Source: CAJBLF01 sp964545415
GTDB taxonomy: Bacteria; Patescibacteriota; Gracilibacteria; Absconditabacterales; Absconditicoccaceae
NCBI GenBank assembly: GCA_964545415.1
Contig: CAZJFP010000027.1
Location: forward strand, 1-10,562
Direction of reading: 5' to 3'
DNA: 10,562 nucleotides
Shown: positions 1 through 7,575 of the stretch, piece after piece
How the letters are laid out: the number at the start of each line of letters is the position of its first letter
Numbering within the stretch: the stretch's first letter is position 1
Notes under the pieces: model-generated
Database searches by the model: none
What the model was told of the DNA's origin: nothing
Seen by the model: only the letters and a program-made list of their open reading frames with translations
Translations under genes and position numbers: made by a program

Positions 1-20
1 TATCACAATATACCCTTTTG

Positions 21-65
21 TAAAGTGTAACCTTAATTGCAGCAATTAGTACAGATTTTGTCAAA
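21..65 (+). promoter_or_regulatory. 45-bp conserved upstream element, copy 1 (operator-like palindrome)
   Basis: A 45-nt stretch that recurs in inverted orientation at 8708-8752 with 41 of 45 identical bases by hand alignment. Its core at 34-48 is a perfect palindrome, TAATTGC-A-GCAATTA. The element ends in TTTGTCAAA, where the other copy has TTTGACAAA. Both copies point toward the start codon of the gene they precede: here the ATG at 159, there the ATG at 8657. A dimeric regulator site, or a conserved upstream promoter module, is the simplest reading. No regulator gene is visible nearby, so function is inferred from symmetry and position only. Confidence 0.6.
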
Positions 66-97
66 TTTAAATGATTCTATGAATTCCATATTTTTTG

Positions 98-125
98 TTG
101 ATACTTATAGGCTAATGTATATATT
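98..125 (+). promoter_or_regulatory. sigma70-type promoter for the gene at 159
   Basis: TTGATA at 98-103 and TATATT at 120-125 are separated by 16 bp. Transcription would begin near 132, giving a leader of about 27 nt before the ATG at 159. The conserved 45-bp element lies about 30 bp upstream, as expected for an activator or repressor site. Assigned by consensus match only. Confidence 0.5.
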
Positions 126-158
126 TTTCACTGACGTTTTATCTCATATTTTCTTCTC

Positions 159-605
159 ATGCGTTTTCTTTGAAAATTTTTGAAAACCATCTTACGATCT
201 GTACTTTCTATCATTGTTTTCTTGCTTTTGGTCGGATGGGCGAAGATGAATCGAAATATGAATTCTTATGTTCTTTTTCTCAATAGCACTGATCGATCTG
301 TGTTTCATCGGTCTCAACCGGCTACATGGGCAGATCCTTTTTGGCCAAGTACCCAACAGACTACGGGCAATATCGCTGATATCCTTTCTGGTGATGCTTT
401 GGATGCTGAAATGTCTGGTTTGGATGTATATGATCCAGCTTTTGAGGATGAATTCAATACACTTCCAGAGACGTGACTCTCCTGAGAAGAAGAATGATTC
501 TGATTTACGACTGACGGTCAGACTTCTGATACGCAAGAATCTGCTGATGACGCTTCCCAATCCGAACTTCTCAATCTTATCAAACAACATGAACTCACTA
601 AATAA
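159..605 (+). CDS. small N-terminally membrane-anchored protein, unknown function (148 aa, 5 UGA-Gly)
   Basis: I do not recognise this protein. The start at ATG 159 is only visible when UGA is read as glycine: codon 5 (171-173) is UGA and the frame then runs on to TAA at 603-605. The N-terminus has basic residues followed by a hydrophobic segment at about residues 11-28, so it is a membrane anchor or an uncleaved signal. The remainder is acidic and rich in Ser, Thr, Asp and Glu, with four further UGA-Gly codons clustered at residues 106, 109, 113 and 115. This suggests a low-complexity, probably disordered tail outside the membrane. It stands alone behind its own promoter and is followed by a palindromic element. 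With the standard code it would break into overlapping fragments. A start at TTG 180 is possible but less attractive than the ATG. Confidence 0.7.
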
Positions 606-611
606 TTGATT

Positions 612-738
612 AATAATTAATAATGAATAATGAATGATGTCGGTGTTTGTAGTGTTATGAACTATGGTAATATACCAATAGTCTATAATGATACGATTCC
701 AAAATCATTCATCATTACTCATTCATCTTTCATTATTT
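612..738. repeat. palindromic intergenic element A (MITE-like, related to the one at 3167-3265)
   Basis: Fills the gap between the genes at 159 and 743. The left flank at 621-638 is built of TAATGAATAATGAAT-like units, and the right flank at 704-735 has the complementary ATTCATCATTACTCATTC-like units. The centre, ACTATGGTAATATACC plus AATAGT at 661-682, is a near-perfect hairpin. The sequence at 3167-3265 has the same flanks and shares the internal ATGAACTAT and TATAATGATA-like blocks, so the two are copies of one element. No coding capacity is seen. Confidence 0.55.
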
Positions 739-742
739 GATA

Positions 743-1390
743 ATGTCTCTTATCCACACAAATAGCTTTGAAACGGTTTCATTGAAAAAAGGTCAGTCAC
801 TTGAGCTTATCGATATTTTTTGCGTTTCGGGAAAGAAAACTATCGAATTGAAAGCACATTCTTCGTTGATCTATCTGGTCGTCGGTTCAGGGTCAACAAT
901 AGATCTTCATATTGTCACCAAATGACCACAATGCTCATGTATCATTTTCGGTTTGTTTGCTTCTGATAACAAACATCCGCTTACGGGTTCGTTGACGGTT
1001 TCGCTCGATCATTCCCAGACTTCTGCAGACGTTGAACTGATCACTTTTTTGCGTGATGGCGCCAAGGCCACTATTGACGGTTCAATTCTCATCGGCAATC
1101 GTCTCGATCAGGTCCATGGCCGCTTGCTCGAACACAATATCGTCTTGGGCAACGATATTTCCATCAAGACGTTACCGAAGCTGAATATAGCTTCTCATAA
1201 TGTCCATGCTTCGCATGGTGCTACTATCGATTCTTTGGATCAGCAAAAGCTTTTTTATATGATGAGCAGGGGATTGACGAAAGAGCAATCACAGAAACTG
1301 CTTGTAGACTGATATATCGAATATGTTTTGTCGCGTTTCAGCGATATCAGCGATGCTGATAAAAAGAGTATATACAATAAGCTAAAATAA
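743..1390 (+). CDS. sufD: short SufD-like Fe-S cluster assembly protein (215 aa, 2 UGA-Gly)
   Basis: Member of the SufB/SufD family, the scaffold partners of SufC that build Fe-S clusters in the cytoplasm. The diagnostic part is C-terminal: H-A-S-H-G-A-T at residues 155-161, followed by a segment close to the family pattern (LDQQKLFYMMSRGL) and a helical tail. The ASHGAT form matches SufD rather than SufB. UGA codons at residues 61 (923-925) and 190 (1310-1312) read as Gly; the second falls where the family has D/N-G before an aromatic residue. The ATG at 743 follows directly on the palindromic element. At 215 aa the protein is about half the length of typical SufD (roughly 400 aa), lacking the N-terminal helical part and much of the beta-helix. 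No sufB, sufC or sufS lies in the window. It could be a divergent single SufB/D-like scaffold. Confidence 0.8.
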
Positions 1391-1404
1391 ATCTTAATTT
1401 TCTT

Positions 1405-1829
1405 TAACGCTTTGCTAGTGATTACTTTTGCTTTATGGGGTACTCTTGTTGGCCGTAATATCTTTATTGTTTTTCTAATGCTTCGTTATAACTAACGCTT
1501 CGCTAGTGATTACTTTCGCTCCATGGGTGTGTTTTTGGTTTTATTCTCTTTGGGGCTTTTCGTGCCCCAAACCCCACGACCAATATTTTTACCTTGATGT
1601 AAAAACATTGGATAAAAAGATCAAGCCGGATGCTGTACTCTGTGTAGATACTTCATACATGCATGCCCTACGCCTCGCCTCCAACCCTGCTAAAGCAGGG
1701 GCCCATTCCGGACTCGACCATGTATACAGTTTCATCATTGATCAGATTCCTATCTCGTGGCGAGCATCCGGCACTGTAGTATAGTTGGTGGAGTCATGGC
1801 TCAAGATTGTCTCGTGGCGAGCATCCGGC
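1405..1829 (+). repeat. modular dispersed repeat block R1
   Basis: Non-coding block filling most of the 506-nt gap between convergent genes. Modules: TAACGCTTTGCTAGTGATTA at 1405 repeated with two differences over 28 nt at 1493; a hairpin TTTGGGGC/GCCCCAAA at 1549-1556/1564-1571; a 148-bp unit at 1625-1772 bounded by perfect 10-bp inverted ends GCCGGATGCT and AGCATCCGGC and carrying an internal CCCTGC-taaa-GCAGGG hairpin; and a second right end with its own leader at 1784-1829. The 148-bp unit matches 8837-8982 without gaps, including an identical run of about 50 nt in the middle. The 1784-1828 part matches 9700-9744. All copies lie in the same orientation. Confidence 0.65.
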
Positions 1830-1872
1830 GTTGTAATGTAGCTGGTGGAAGTATGGTTCATACATGATATGT

Positions 1873-1907
1873 AAAATAATGAAAAAGAACCAAGGGTTAC
1901 TTGGCTC
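1873..1907 (-). terminator. intrinsic terminator of the cysteine-cluster gene
   Basis: On the minus strand, GAGCCAAG and CTTGGTTC (1900-1907 and 1887-1894) form an 8-bp stem with one G-U pair and a 5-nt loop, followed by TTTTTC and more T-rich sequence. The stop codon of the gene (1897-1899) lies in the loop, so gene end and terminator overlap. Confidence 0.65.
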
Positions 1908-2328
1908 TCTCATAAAATGCATCGATTTTTTCTTGTGTGATTTTGAAATTGTAGATTTCTTTGTCGGTCATTTGCCTTCCCAATCGTTTTTCCTCATCTT
2001 CGATAAGTGCAAAGACGAATATTGTCTGCTCAAATGTCTCTGGGCTTGGCATTACGAATCCTTTGTAGCCTGGTTTGAGCTTGACGTAAGGACATGAAGT
2101 GGGAAGCATGAAATCAATTTTCAACGCTTCTTTGATATGCATACATTCTCCTGGTTTCAATCTGTTTTCGTAGATAGTGCACATATTCTCTTTCAAATGT
2201 TTACATGTGCTGGTTGGATCTACGATAACGATATTTTTTAGGCGAAATTTGTTGTGACAGCATTGTCCGCAGCGTATACATATCTTTTCCCATGCTTCGT
2301 TGTTGATGTCGTCGATATTCTGTTTCAT
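1897..2328 (-). CDS. YcgN/YkgJ-type cysteine-cluster protein (143 aa)
   Basis: Belongs to the family annotated as putative zinc- or iron-chelating domain proteins (YkgJ/YcgN, UPF0260-like), whose biochemical role is not settled. Eight cysteines are visible: the N-terminal C-x2-C-x2-C-C at residues 17-24, then C42, C50, C62 and C79. The segment AWEKICIRCGQCC resembles the start of YcgN, and the LPTSCPY segment matches the family's final Cys motif. The length fits the family. The ATG at 2326-2328 lies about 10 nt from a predicted promoter start. It carries no UGA codon, so it reads the same in either code. The gene is divergent from the VWA gene and convergent with sufD. Metal or Fe-S binding is inferred from the cysteines. 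Confidence 0.85.
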   Translation of the reverse strand: MKQNIDDINNEAWEKICIRCGQCCHNKFRLKNIVIVDPTSTCKHLKENMCTIYENRLKPGECMHIKEALKIDFMLPTSCPYVKLKPGYKGFVMPSPETFEQTIFVFALIEDEEKRLGRQMTDKEIYNFKITQEKIDAFYERAK

Positions 2329-2344
2329 TTTTTTTATTTTTATT

Positions 2345-2372
2345 GCTATACATATATTTCCACTTAAGTCAA
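2345..2372 (-). promoter_or_regulatory. promoter for the cysteine-cluster gene
   Basis: Reading the minus strand: TTGACT at 2372-2367 and TATAGC at 2350-2345 with a 16-bp spacer. The predicted start near 2338 leaves a leader of only about 10 nt. The -35 match is good (5 of 6), the -10 match moderate (4 of 6). Confidence 0.45.
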
Positions 2373-2385
2373 ATATATTTTTTTA

Positions 2386-2413
2386 TTGTTTTATTTTGTT
2401 GCTTCCCTATATT
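2386..2413 (+). promoter_or_regulatory. promoter giving an apparently leaderless VWA-gene mRNA
   Basis: TTGTTT at 2386-2391 and TATATT at 2408-2413, spacer 16 bp. The ATG at 2421 starts 7 nt after the -10 hexamer, so transcription would begin at or next to the start codon, producing a leaderless message. There is no room for a ribosome binding site. The -35 match is weak (3 of 6). Confidence 0.4.
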
Positions 2414-2420
2414 TCGCTGT

Positions 2421-3161
2421 ATGAAGTACAAATTTTTTGCATTGTTCAAATTGGTTATCATCGTCGTTGCGCTTGGAGTGGCGGGTTTTTTGGCGTTGAG
2501 TGGACAATCCAACGAGAGAAGTCCTGATCAAAAAATTATTTTCTTGTTGGATATCAATAGAACCATGAATACCAACGATGTGCTTTCTTGAAATCAGTCT
2601 ATCTCTAGAATAGCTGCTGCAAAGCATATTATCGCTGATATTGTCCTTGCCGAACCTTGATATTCTTATGGACTTGTGTTGTTCAATGCCGCTTCTGACT
2701 ATATAGTGCCTCCTACTTTTGATACAGGAACATTTTTTCTCTATCTGCTTGGAGTCACTACGAATCTCCTGCCTCAAGGCGCCAAGAATTTTGATATATT
2801 GACGGGTGTTGTGGGTACTGATACGTATGCATCTCTGGTTCTGCTTTCCGATTTTGACGCTTCATCACCGTCAAAGCTTGATCTTCCTTTTGGCACTTCA
2901 CTCATCGGACTTGGTTCGGTCAAAGGTGACGTAGTAAGAACAGCTCAGGGAATTCGTTATTATGATAATGGCGCATCGGTGGTTAGTTCTCGCAATGATA
3001 CTCTTGCCAAATCTTTTGCTGTACCGTATACGGCAATCAGTGATATCGCGGATTTTTCTCCTGATGCACTTCTTGCTAGTGGTATCGAGCTTCCACTGTC
3101 CCAACGCATAGTGCTGTATACTTTGCTTGGTGTACTTGTAATCCTTGCTGTAATGCTCTAA
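2421..3161 (+). CDS. VWA-domain membrane protein, BatA/BatB-like (246 aa, 2 UGA-Gly)
   Basis: A von Willebrand factor A domain between two membrane segments (about residues 8-27 and 228-246), the general layout of BatA/BatB aerotolerance-type proteins. After the first helix, IIFLLDINRT (residues 39-48) corresponds to the first VWA strand with the metal-ion site D-x-S-x-S. Here it is D44-I-N46-R-T48, so the serines are replaced by Asn and Thr. A later LLSDFD corresponds to the strand with the last metal-site Asp. UGA codons at residues 57 (2589-2591) and 80 (2658-2660) join what would otherwise be two fragments; the second precedes YSYGLVLF, a typical VWA strand. Bat-type VWA proteins usually sit beside MoxR ATPases and DUF58 proteins, none of which is in the window. 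The one-TM protein at 3287 may be a partner. Confidence 0.75.
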
Positions 3162-3166
3162 AAATC

Positions 3167-3265
3167 TAATGAATAATGAATAATGAAAGATTTACTGGAA
3201 TGAACTATCATAATTCACTATAGTTTATGATAACATATACCAACATCATTCATTATCAATCATTA
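3167..3265. repeat. palindromic intergenic element B (MITE-like, related to the one at 612-738)
   Basis: Occupies most of the 125-nt gap between the VWA gene and the next gene. The left flank TAATGAATAATGAATAATGA (from 3167) is mirrored by ATTCATTATCAATCATTA on the right (to 3265). The centre contains ATCATAA (3207-3213) pairing with TTATGAT (3225-3231). It shares its flanks and the ATGAACTAT block with element A but is shorter. Confidence 0.5.
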
Positions 3266-3286
3266 ATTTTTAATTCGTTTTGAAGT

Positions 3287-3718
3287 ATGTCAGAGTTCTC
3301 CTTTTTGGCAGTTCCGAATATCGAAGGCATGCGTCTCGCGTGGTATATCCAGATGGTGGGCATTCTCCTGTTGTTCGGGGTCTGTCTGTTTTTTGTCCTC
3401 TATTTTCGGTTAAAACGTCGTAAGGGTAAACAGCTTGTTCAGCATTTGCATACTTTTGACGCCCGTGCCAAAGAAATAGAGAAGGAACTTTTGCTCCAAA
3501 AAATCCGTGAAAGCTCAGGTAAAGAGCTGGTGATATTATTTGTTGATTATCTGGAAAGATTCGTTACAAGTAACCATTACGCGAATATAGCTGAACTTTT
3601 GCTTTCTTGTGGATTGATTGATAAGGAAATCAAAGACATAGAAATGGTCGTATATGCTGATGAAAAATTATCGCCATCACTTGAAAACAAGCTCAAAACC
3701 ATGGTTACGAATCAGTAA
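3287..3718 (+). CDS. single-pass membrane protein, unknown, possible DUF4381-like partner of the VWA protein (143 aa)
   Basis: I cannot assign a family firmly. A short N-terminus is followed by one strong hydrophobic segment at about residues 17-40, then the basic stop-transfer stretch RLKRRKGK and a roughly 95-residue helical cytoplasmic part rich in Glu, Lys and Leu. The last third contains IEMVVYADEKLSPSLENKLK. This recalls the C-terminal end of the small one-TM proteins (DUF4381 type) encoded beside VWA proteins in MoxR/Bat loci, but that is a similarity of layout and feel rather than a demonstrated match. The ATG at 3287 comes 22 nt after palindromic element B, and the TAA stop lies 97 nt before the chosen dnaA start. 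It contains no UGA codon. Confidence 0.6.
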   Translation: MSEFSFLAVPNIEGMRLAWYIQMVGILLLFGVCLFFVLYFRLKRRKGKQLVQHLHTFDARAKEIEKELLLQKIRESSGKELVILFVDYLERFVTSNHYANIAELLLSCGLIDKEIKDIEMVVYADEKLSPSLENKLKTMVTNQ

Positions 3719-3744
3719 ATGCAGAGATGCGATGAATAAAAAAT

Positions 3745-3767
3745 GAGACGTCATGAATTACCGTCTC
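3745..3767. other. small inverted repeat upstream of dnaA
   Basis: GAGACG (3745-3750) and CGTCTC (3762-3767) form perfect 6-bp arms around an 11-nt spacer, 48 nt before the chosen dnaA start. It could be an operator or a leader hairpin. It is short enough to occur by chance. Confidence 0.25.
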
Positions 3768-3815
3768 TACGCAACATATTTATTTCTTTATTGCTGTCGT
3801 TGGATGCTCATAGAT

Positions 3816-5282
3816 ATGATAGAACAGTATGATGCAGAAAAAATAGCATTGTTTCGTGGAGTTCGAGAGAGAACGCTTCTGCACCTCGCTCAGCAGCAAG
3901 ATCATAAGAAGATCGTCTCTTTTTTGAATAAAGTCGGGATTTTGGATTTGAACGAGCAAGAAAAGACTGTCGTGTTTGGTGTTCCGAATGAGTTTATCCT
4001 CACTCAGGTGAAGAAATTTTTTGCGAAGCCATTGAAGGAATCCATCAATGAAGTCTATAATAATCAATTTTCTGTCAAATTCATCGTCTATCCCAAGTTT
4101 GCCAACAACAACGACTTGTTGATCGATCTCAAAAAGCTTTTGAATATCAAAGAAACCAAAAAATCTGAGCTTCTCTCTGAAAAAAAGACCATCAAAAACG
4201 AACTGTCCGAATTCTTCGGCATCCTCTTTGATCCGAAATTCACCTTCGATACCTTCGTCGTCTGAGCTACGAATAATATCGCATTCTCCGCTGCCAAAGC
4301 CGTTACGGCCAAGCCGGGGCAAGCATACAATCCGTTGTTCCTCTACGGAACGGTAGGACTCGGAAAGACTCATCTGATGCAGGCTATCGGCAACGAAATC
4401 ATGGCGAAATTTCCCGACAAAGTCGTTGTCTATTTACCGACAAGCAAACTCATCGATGAAATCGTTACCGCGATCAAAGGCAACAAATTAACTAATGTCC
4501 TCAAGAAGTTCGAAGACGTGGATGTCTTGCTGATCGATGATGTGCAGTTTTTGGCAGACAAGGACAAGACGCAGGAGATTTTCCACAATATCTTCAATGA
4601 TTTTCAATCCAAACAGAAACAGATAATCCTATCTTCTGATCGTCCTCCGAAGGAACTCGTACATATCGAACCGAGGTTGAAATCCCGTTTTGCTCTAGGA
4701 TTGGTCGCTGATATCAAATCGCCTGATTTTGAAACGAGAATAGCGATTTTACAATCAAAACTCATGAACAAAGGCGAGGATATGGACTTCTATCTGCTTG
4801 AAATCATTGCTAAACATATCAAAGAAAATGTCAGAGAGCTTGAAGGAGCGTTGAATATTTTGCTTAGCAGAAAAGCTGTTTTGCATAAGGATATCGAAGA
4901 AACGGATGTCTATGAATGTTTGAAGACTTTGGGTTACAAGATTGAACATACCACTGATGAAACGCAAGCCGTCGTCGAGTCCAACAGCAAAAGCGTCAAG
5001 AATTTCGATGCTCTCGTTCATATGGTTGCGCAATATTATGGTATCGCTGTGCAGGATATGAAGTCTGAATCGAGAAAAAAAGAGATTACCAACGCACGCC
5101 AGATGCTGATGTTGTTGGCAAAAAAATATTTTTCATGGACCCTCGAAAGGATTGGTGATTATTTTGGCGGAAAGGGCCACGCAGCTGTTATCTACGCTAT
5201 CAACAATACGGAGAAGAAACTAAAAAGCGACAAGGATATGTCGCATGATTATGAGGTGTTTGTAGATTGGTTGGGAAAATAA
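3816..5282 (+). CDS. dnaA: chromosomal replication initiator protein DnaA (488 aa, 1 UGA-Gly)
   Basis: DnaA binds the replication origin as an ATP-dependent oligomer and opens it. All four domains are present: an N-terminal helicase-loading domain (about 1-85); a short linker; the AAA+ domain beginning at FDTFVVG with UGA-Gly at residue 150 (4263-4265); Walker A GTVGLGKT at 178-185; Walker B LLIDD at 238-242; sensor I LSSD; and the arginine-finger region RLKSRF. The C-terminal DNA-binding domain ends in GGKGHAAVIYA (451-461), where the usual signature is GGRDHTTVLHA, so the recognition helix is divergent. Upstream in-frame ATGs at 3753 and 3804 exist, but the extra residues from 3753 are hydrophobic and Cys-rich, unlike DnaA; 3804 would add four residues. 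No dnaN follows. A terminator at 5373 closes the unit. Confidence 0.95.
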
Positions 5283-5289
5283 GTCTTTT

Positions 5290-5365
5290 GTCATTGCGAG
5301 GTACGAAGTGACGAAGCAATCTAATACATAAACTAAGATTGCTTCACTGAAATGTTCGCAATGAC
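5290..5365. repeat. nested palindromic repeat of the GTCATTGCGAGG...GAAGCAATCT type
   Basis: Two nested perfect 10-bp inverted pairs: outer GTCATTGCGA (5290-5299) with TCGCAATGAC (5356-5365), inner GAAGCAATCT (5313-5322) with AGATTGCTTC (5336-5345). The wording of both arms matches a palindromic intergenic repeat found in many unrelated bacterial genomes. It sits just after the dnaA stop and before the terminator, between convergent genes, the usual place for such elements. One copy in this window. Confidence 0.75.
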
Positions 5366-5372
5366 TAATATT

Positions 5373-5401
5373 ACGACAGAAAAATTCTGTCGTTTTTTTT
5401 T
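5373..5401 (+). terminator. intrinsic terminator of dnaA
   Basis: A perfect 9-bp stem, ACGACAGAA (5373-5381) and TTCTGTCGT (5385-5393), with an AAA loop and an uninterrupted run of T to 5401. The minus-strand gene from the right ends inside the T run (stop at 5400-5402). On that strand no T tract follows, so the signal works for dnaA only. Confidence 0.9.
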
Positions 5402-7556
5402 ATGCTGTAGGTGTTTCGTTTAGATTTCGTATGTCTGGAGTGTTTAATATTTCTGGAGCAGCTGCTTGTTCTTGTGCTGTTTTATAATCGTTTCGGAGTC
5501 TCTTATATTTTTCTCATGTTCCTGACAGGTTTTCAGTTGTTCCTTCTTCTTTGGTGAGCTGGTTGGTGATGTTTCAAAATACATTCAAATCTATTACGTA
5601 ATCTTTGTTTATTCATGTTTGATCGTAGGTGATAGCATCCAAAAATCTATATATACTCGGACCTTGTGTCGTATCATATTCTCCGTTTACATCTTCTTCC
5701 ACCTTATCTTCTGAGAATAATTCTTTGATCATTTCGTCCCTAAAATTTTGACTTTCTGGGTCTATCTTTTCTTTGAATATTTCTAAATTTTCTCTCCATG
5801 TTTTTAGCTCGTCTGTTGTATATCGATTGAAACTCGTATATATGATATTGTACAGATTATATTCATGGATATCACTATCTTTGCTATATGCATCAGCAGA
5901 AGGGATATATTCATCCAAGAAACTTTGTGTCTCTTGCATGGCAATGTTTTTTGCCATAGCGTGTTCTATTACGATATCTGCTACTACACTTTCCTGTTGT
6001 ATGCTAAAATCTGTCTCTTCCAATTTGGCTTCGTATTCATCTATAGTATTTATGTTTTCCAGTGTCTTTGAAATGTTTGCTGTTATCGTATTTTTTGCAT
6101 TTGCTAATGTCTCATTCAATGTCGGCATTTTGATAGGTAATCTTCAACGTCCTGCTTCACCGTTTTGATCTACATAGAATGTTTCCTCCTCTTTTTTGTA
6201 ATGTAAAACATCATCAGCGAATATCTCTCCTGTCTCCATATTATAATAAAATGCTAGTTTTTTCCCTTCCATCTCTCCTGAAATTTTCATTTCTCTTTCG
6301 TTGAATTCTATCCCTGATTCTAAATCTATCGAAAATGCTTCTTCACTACCATCGATGTTGAAATATTGTCCTATATTTTGTAATAAAGCAGTCACTGCCT
6401 TTGTTTTGATTACTTTATTTGTGTCAGTAGTTATCTTTCCCATTGTTTTGTCTGTGAAATATTCTGTGATTTTCTCTTGAATTTTTTGCAGTTTTTCTAG
6501 ATCTGTTTTTGGAATATTTTCTTCATCTACAATATTCCCTGCTTCATCGAAATTGTTTTTATATTTTTCTAATTTATTTTTTCCTAATAATTGATTCAAT
6601 GCTTTTTCTCCATCTTCTTTGTATCGATTGCCGATATTATCTTCTATACTTTCTCATATGCTTTCGTTTTCTTTTATTTCTTCTAGTGTTATAGCACTTA
6701 TCCCCTCATCAGAGATGAAATCTTCTATGTCTGCATTAAATTTTGTCAGATCTGATCATAAATCTTTGTCATATGTTATATCGTTCATAGAACGTTCACT
6801 TTTTTCGTCATTATCGGATGTCTCGTCTTTATCTTTGATAATATCAAATTCAGAAAGATCTATCTCTTGTATTCCAAATTCGGTATTCAATGTGTTGAAT
6901 TGTTGTATATACTCATAATTTTTCTGTGATATCTGATTCTTATTCTCATTTGCTTCGGCGATAATCTTATTTACCGCATAGAGATAACTTACATAGAGAT
7001 TTCTTTTTTCTTTAGGTATTAGCGGTACGTTAGGATCAGATTCTTTGAGTTGTTTAAATTCTTTGGAGTTAGTTGTTGTTTTATATTTTGCATCTATTTG
7101 TGTGTATTTGGTTTCTAGATTACTTCGAAGTTGATCTCTGTATGTTTCTTTCTGGTTGTTTGTTTCTTCTTTCTGGCTGTTTGTTTCTTCTTTCTGGCTG
7201 TTTGTTTCTTCTTTCTGGCTGTTTGTTTCTTTTTCTAAATTTTTTTCATTTTTTTTCTTTATTTCTTCAAATTTTGTTCTGAAAAGAAAAATGTTTTGAG
7301 CTTGATCTTGTTTTAATTCAAAGACAGCATCAAACATTGGATCATTGAAAATGTCTTTAGTTACTTGTTCTATATTTCCCCAAAAATCTTGTTCGGGTAC
7401 GATCTGTTCTTTTGCTAAATCTGTGATGGTTTTGCTTAGTGGTTCTTTGATGTCTGCAAATTCTGTATTATTCAAAAAATTCAATCTCTCATCTGTATTT
7501 TGTGATGGATCTCCTTGTGGTGGTAAAGTGTCATTTTGATTTTCTAATGTATTCAT
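5400..7556 (-). CDS. large hydrophilic protein of unknown function with a KEETNSQ repeat (718 aa, 6 UGA-Gly)
   Basis: I do not recognise it. With the standard code it falls into several pieces; with UGA as Gly (residues 267, 301, 471, 648, 661 and 681) it is one frame from ATG 7556 to TAA at 5400-5402. It is acidic, rich in Glu, Lys, Asn, Asp and Thr and poor in Cys. There is no signal peptide or membrane segment. Residues 110-137 are four copies of ETNSQKE, the last with Asn for Ser, within a predicted helical, highly charged region. Another part, around residues 400-465, looks like a beta-rich segment with alternating hydrophobics (for example MKISGEMEGKKLAFYYN). It starts 19 nt after the stop of the secreted coiled-coil gene and is the last gene of the apparent operon. 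Possible roles include a structural, surface or secreted effector protein; none can be shown from sequence. Confidence 0.75.
7146..7229 (-). repeat. 21-bp tandem repeat, 4 units, inside the 718-aa gene
   Basis: Four head-to-tail 21-nt units in register with the reading frame (7146-7166, 7167-7187, 7188-7208, 7209-7229). Three are identical and the fourth differs by one base, which changes Ser to Asn. Each unit encodes the heptapeptide ETNSQKE. Near-identity at the DNA level points to recent unit duplication by slippage or recombination. Confidence 0.9.
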
Positions 7557-7575
7557 ATCTTTGTCGAATTAAAAC

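Noticed and set aside
474..503. UGA codons as premature stops, selenocysteine sites or programmed readthrough
   Set aside because: They occur in many genes, often several per gene, without a downstream selenocysteine hairpin, and several sit at conserved Gly positions. A reassigned code explains all of them.
750..758. Perfect DnaA-box consensus TTATCCACA
   Set aside because: A single copy inside the first codons of sufD, with no further boxes or AT-rich unwinding region nearby, so it is not evidence for an origin here.
1506..1784. Open frame over repeat R1, with a similar frame at 8762-8956 sharing a SNPAKAGAHSG-like peptide
   Set aside because: The shared peptide comes from a nucleotide repeat with palindromic ends. 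Differences between the copies mostly change amino acids and one creates an in-frame stop, which is not coding behaviour.
3753..3815. Upstream dnaA starts at 3753 or 3804
   Set aside because: From 3753 the added residues are hydrophobic and Cys-rich, unlike DnaA domain I, and they overlap an inverted repeat. 3804 adds only four residues and cannot be excluded.
4263..4265. UGA read as tryptophan (table 4) instead of glycine
   Set aside because: DnaA has Gly after F-x-x-V-V at this point, and Trp would be unsuitable in the lipobox and at the SufD position.
7146..7229. Possible CRISPR-like array
   Set aside because: The 21-nt units are contiguous with no spacers and lie in frame inside a gene.
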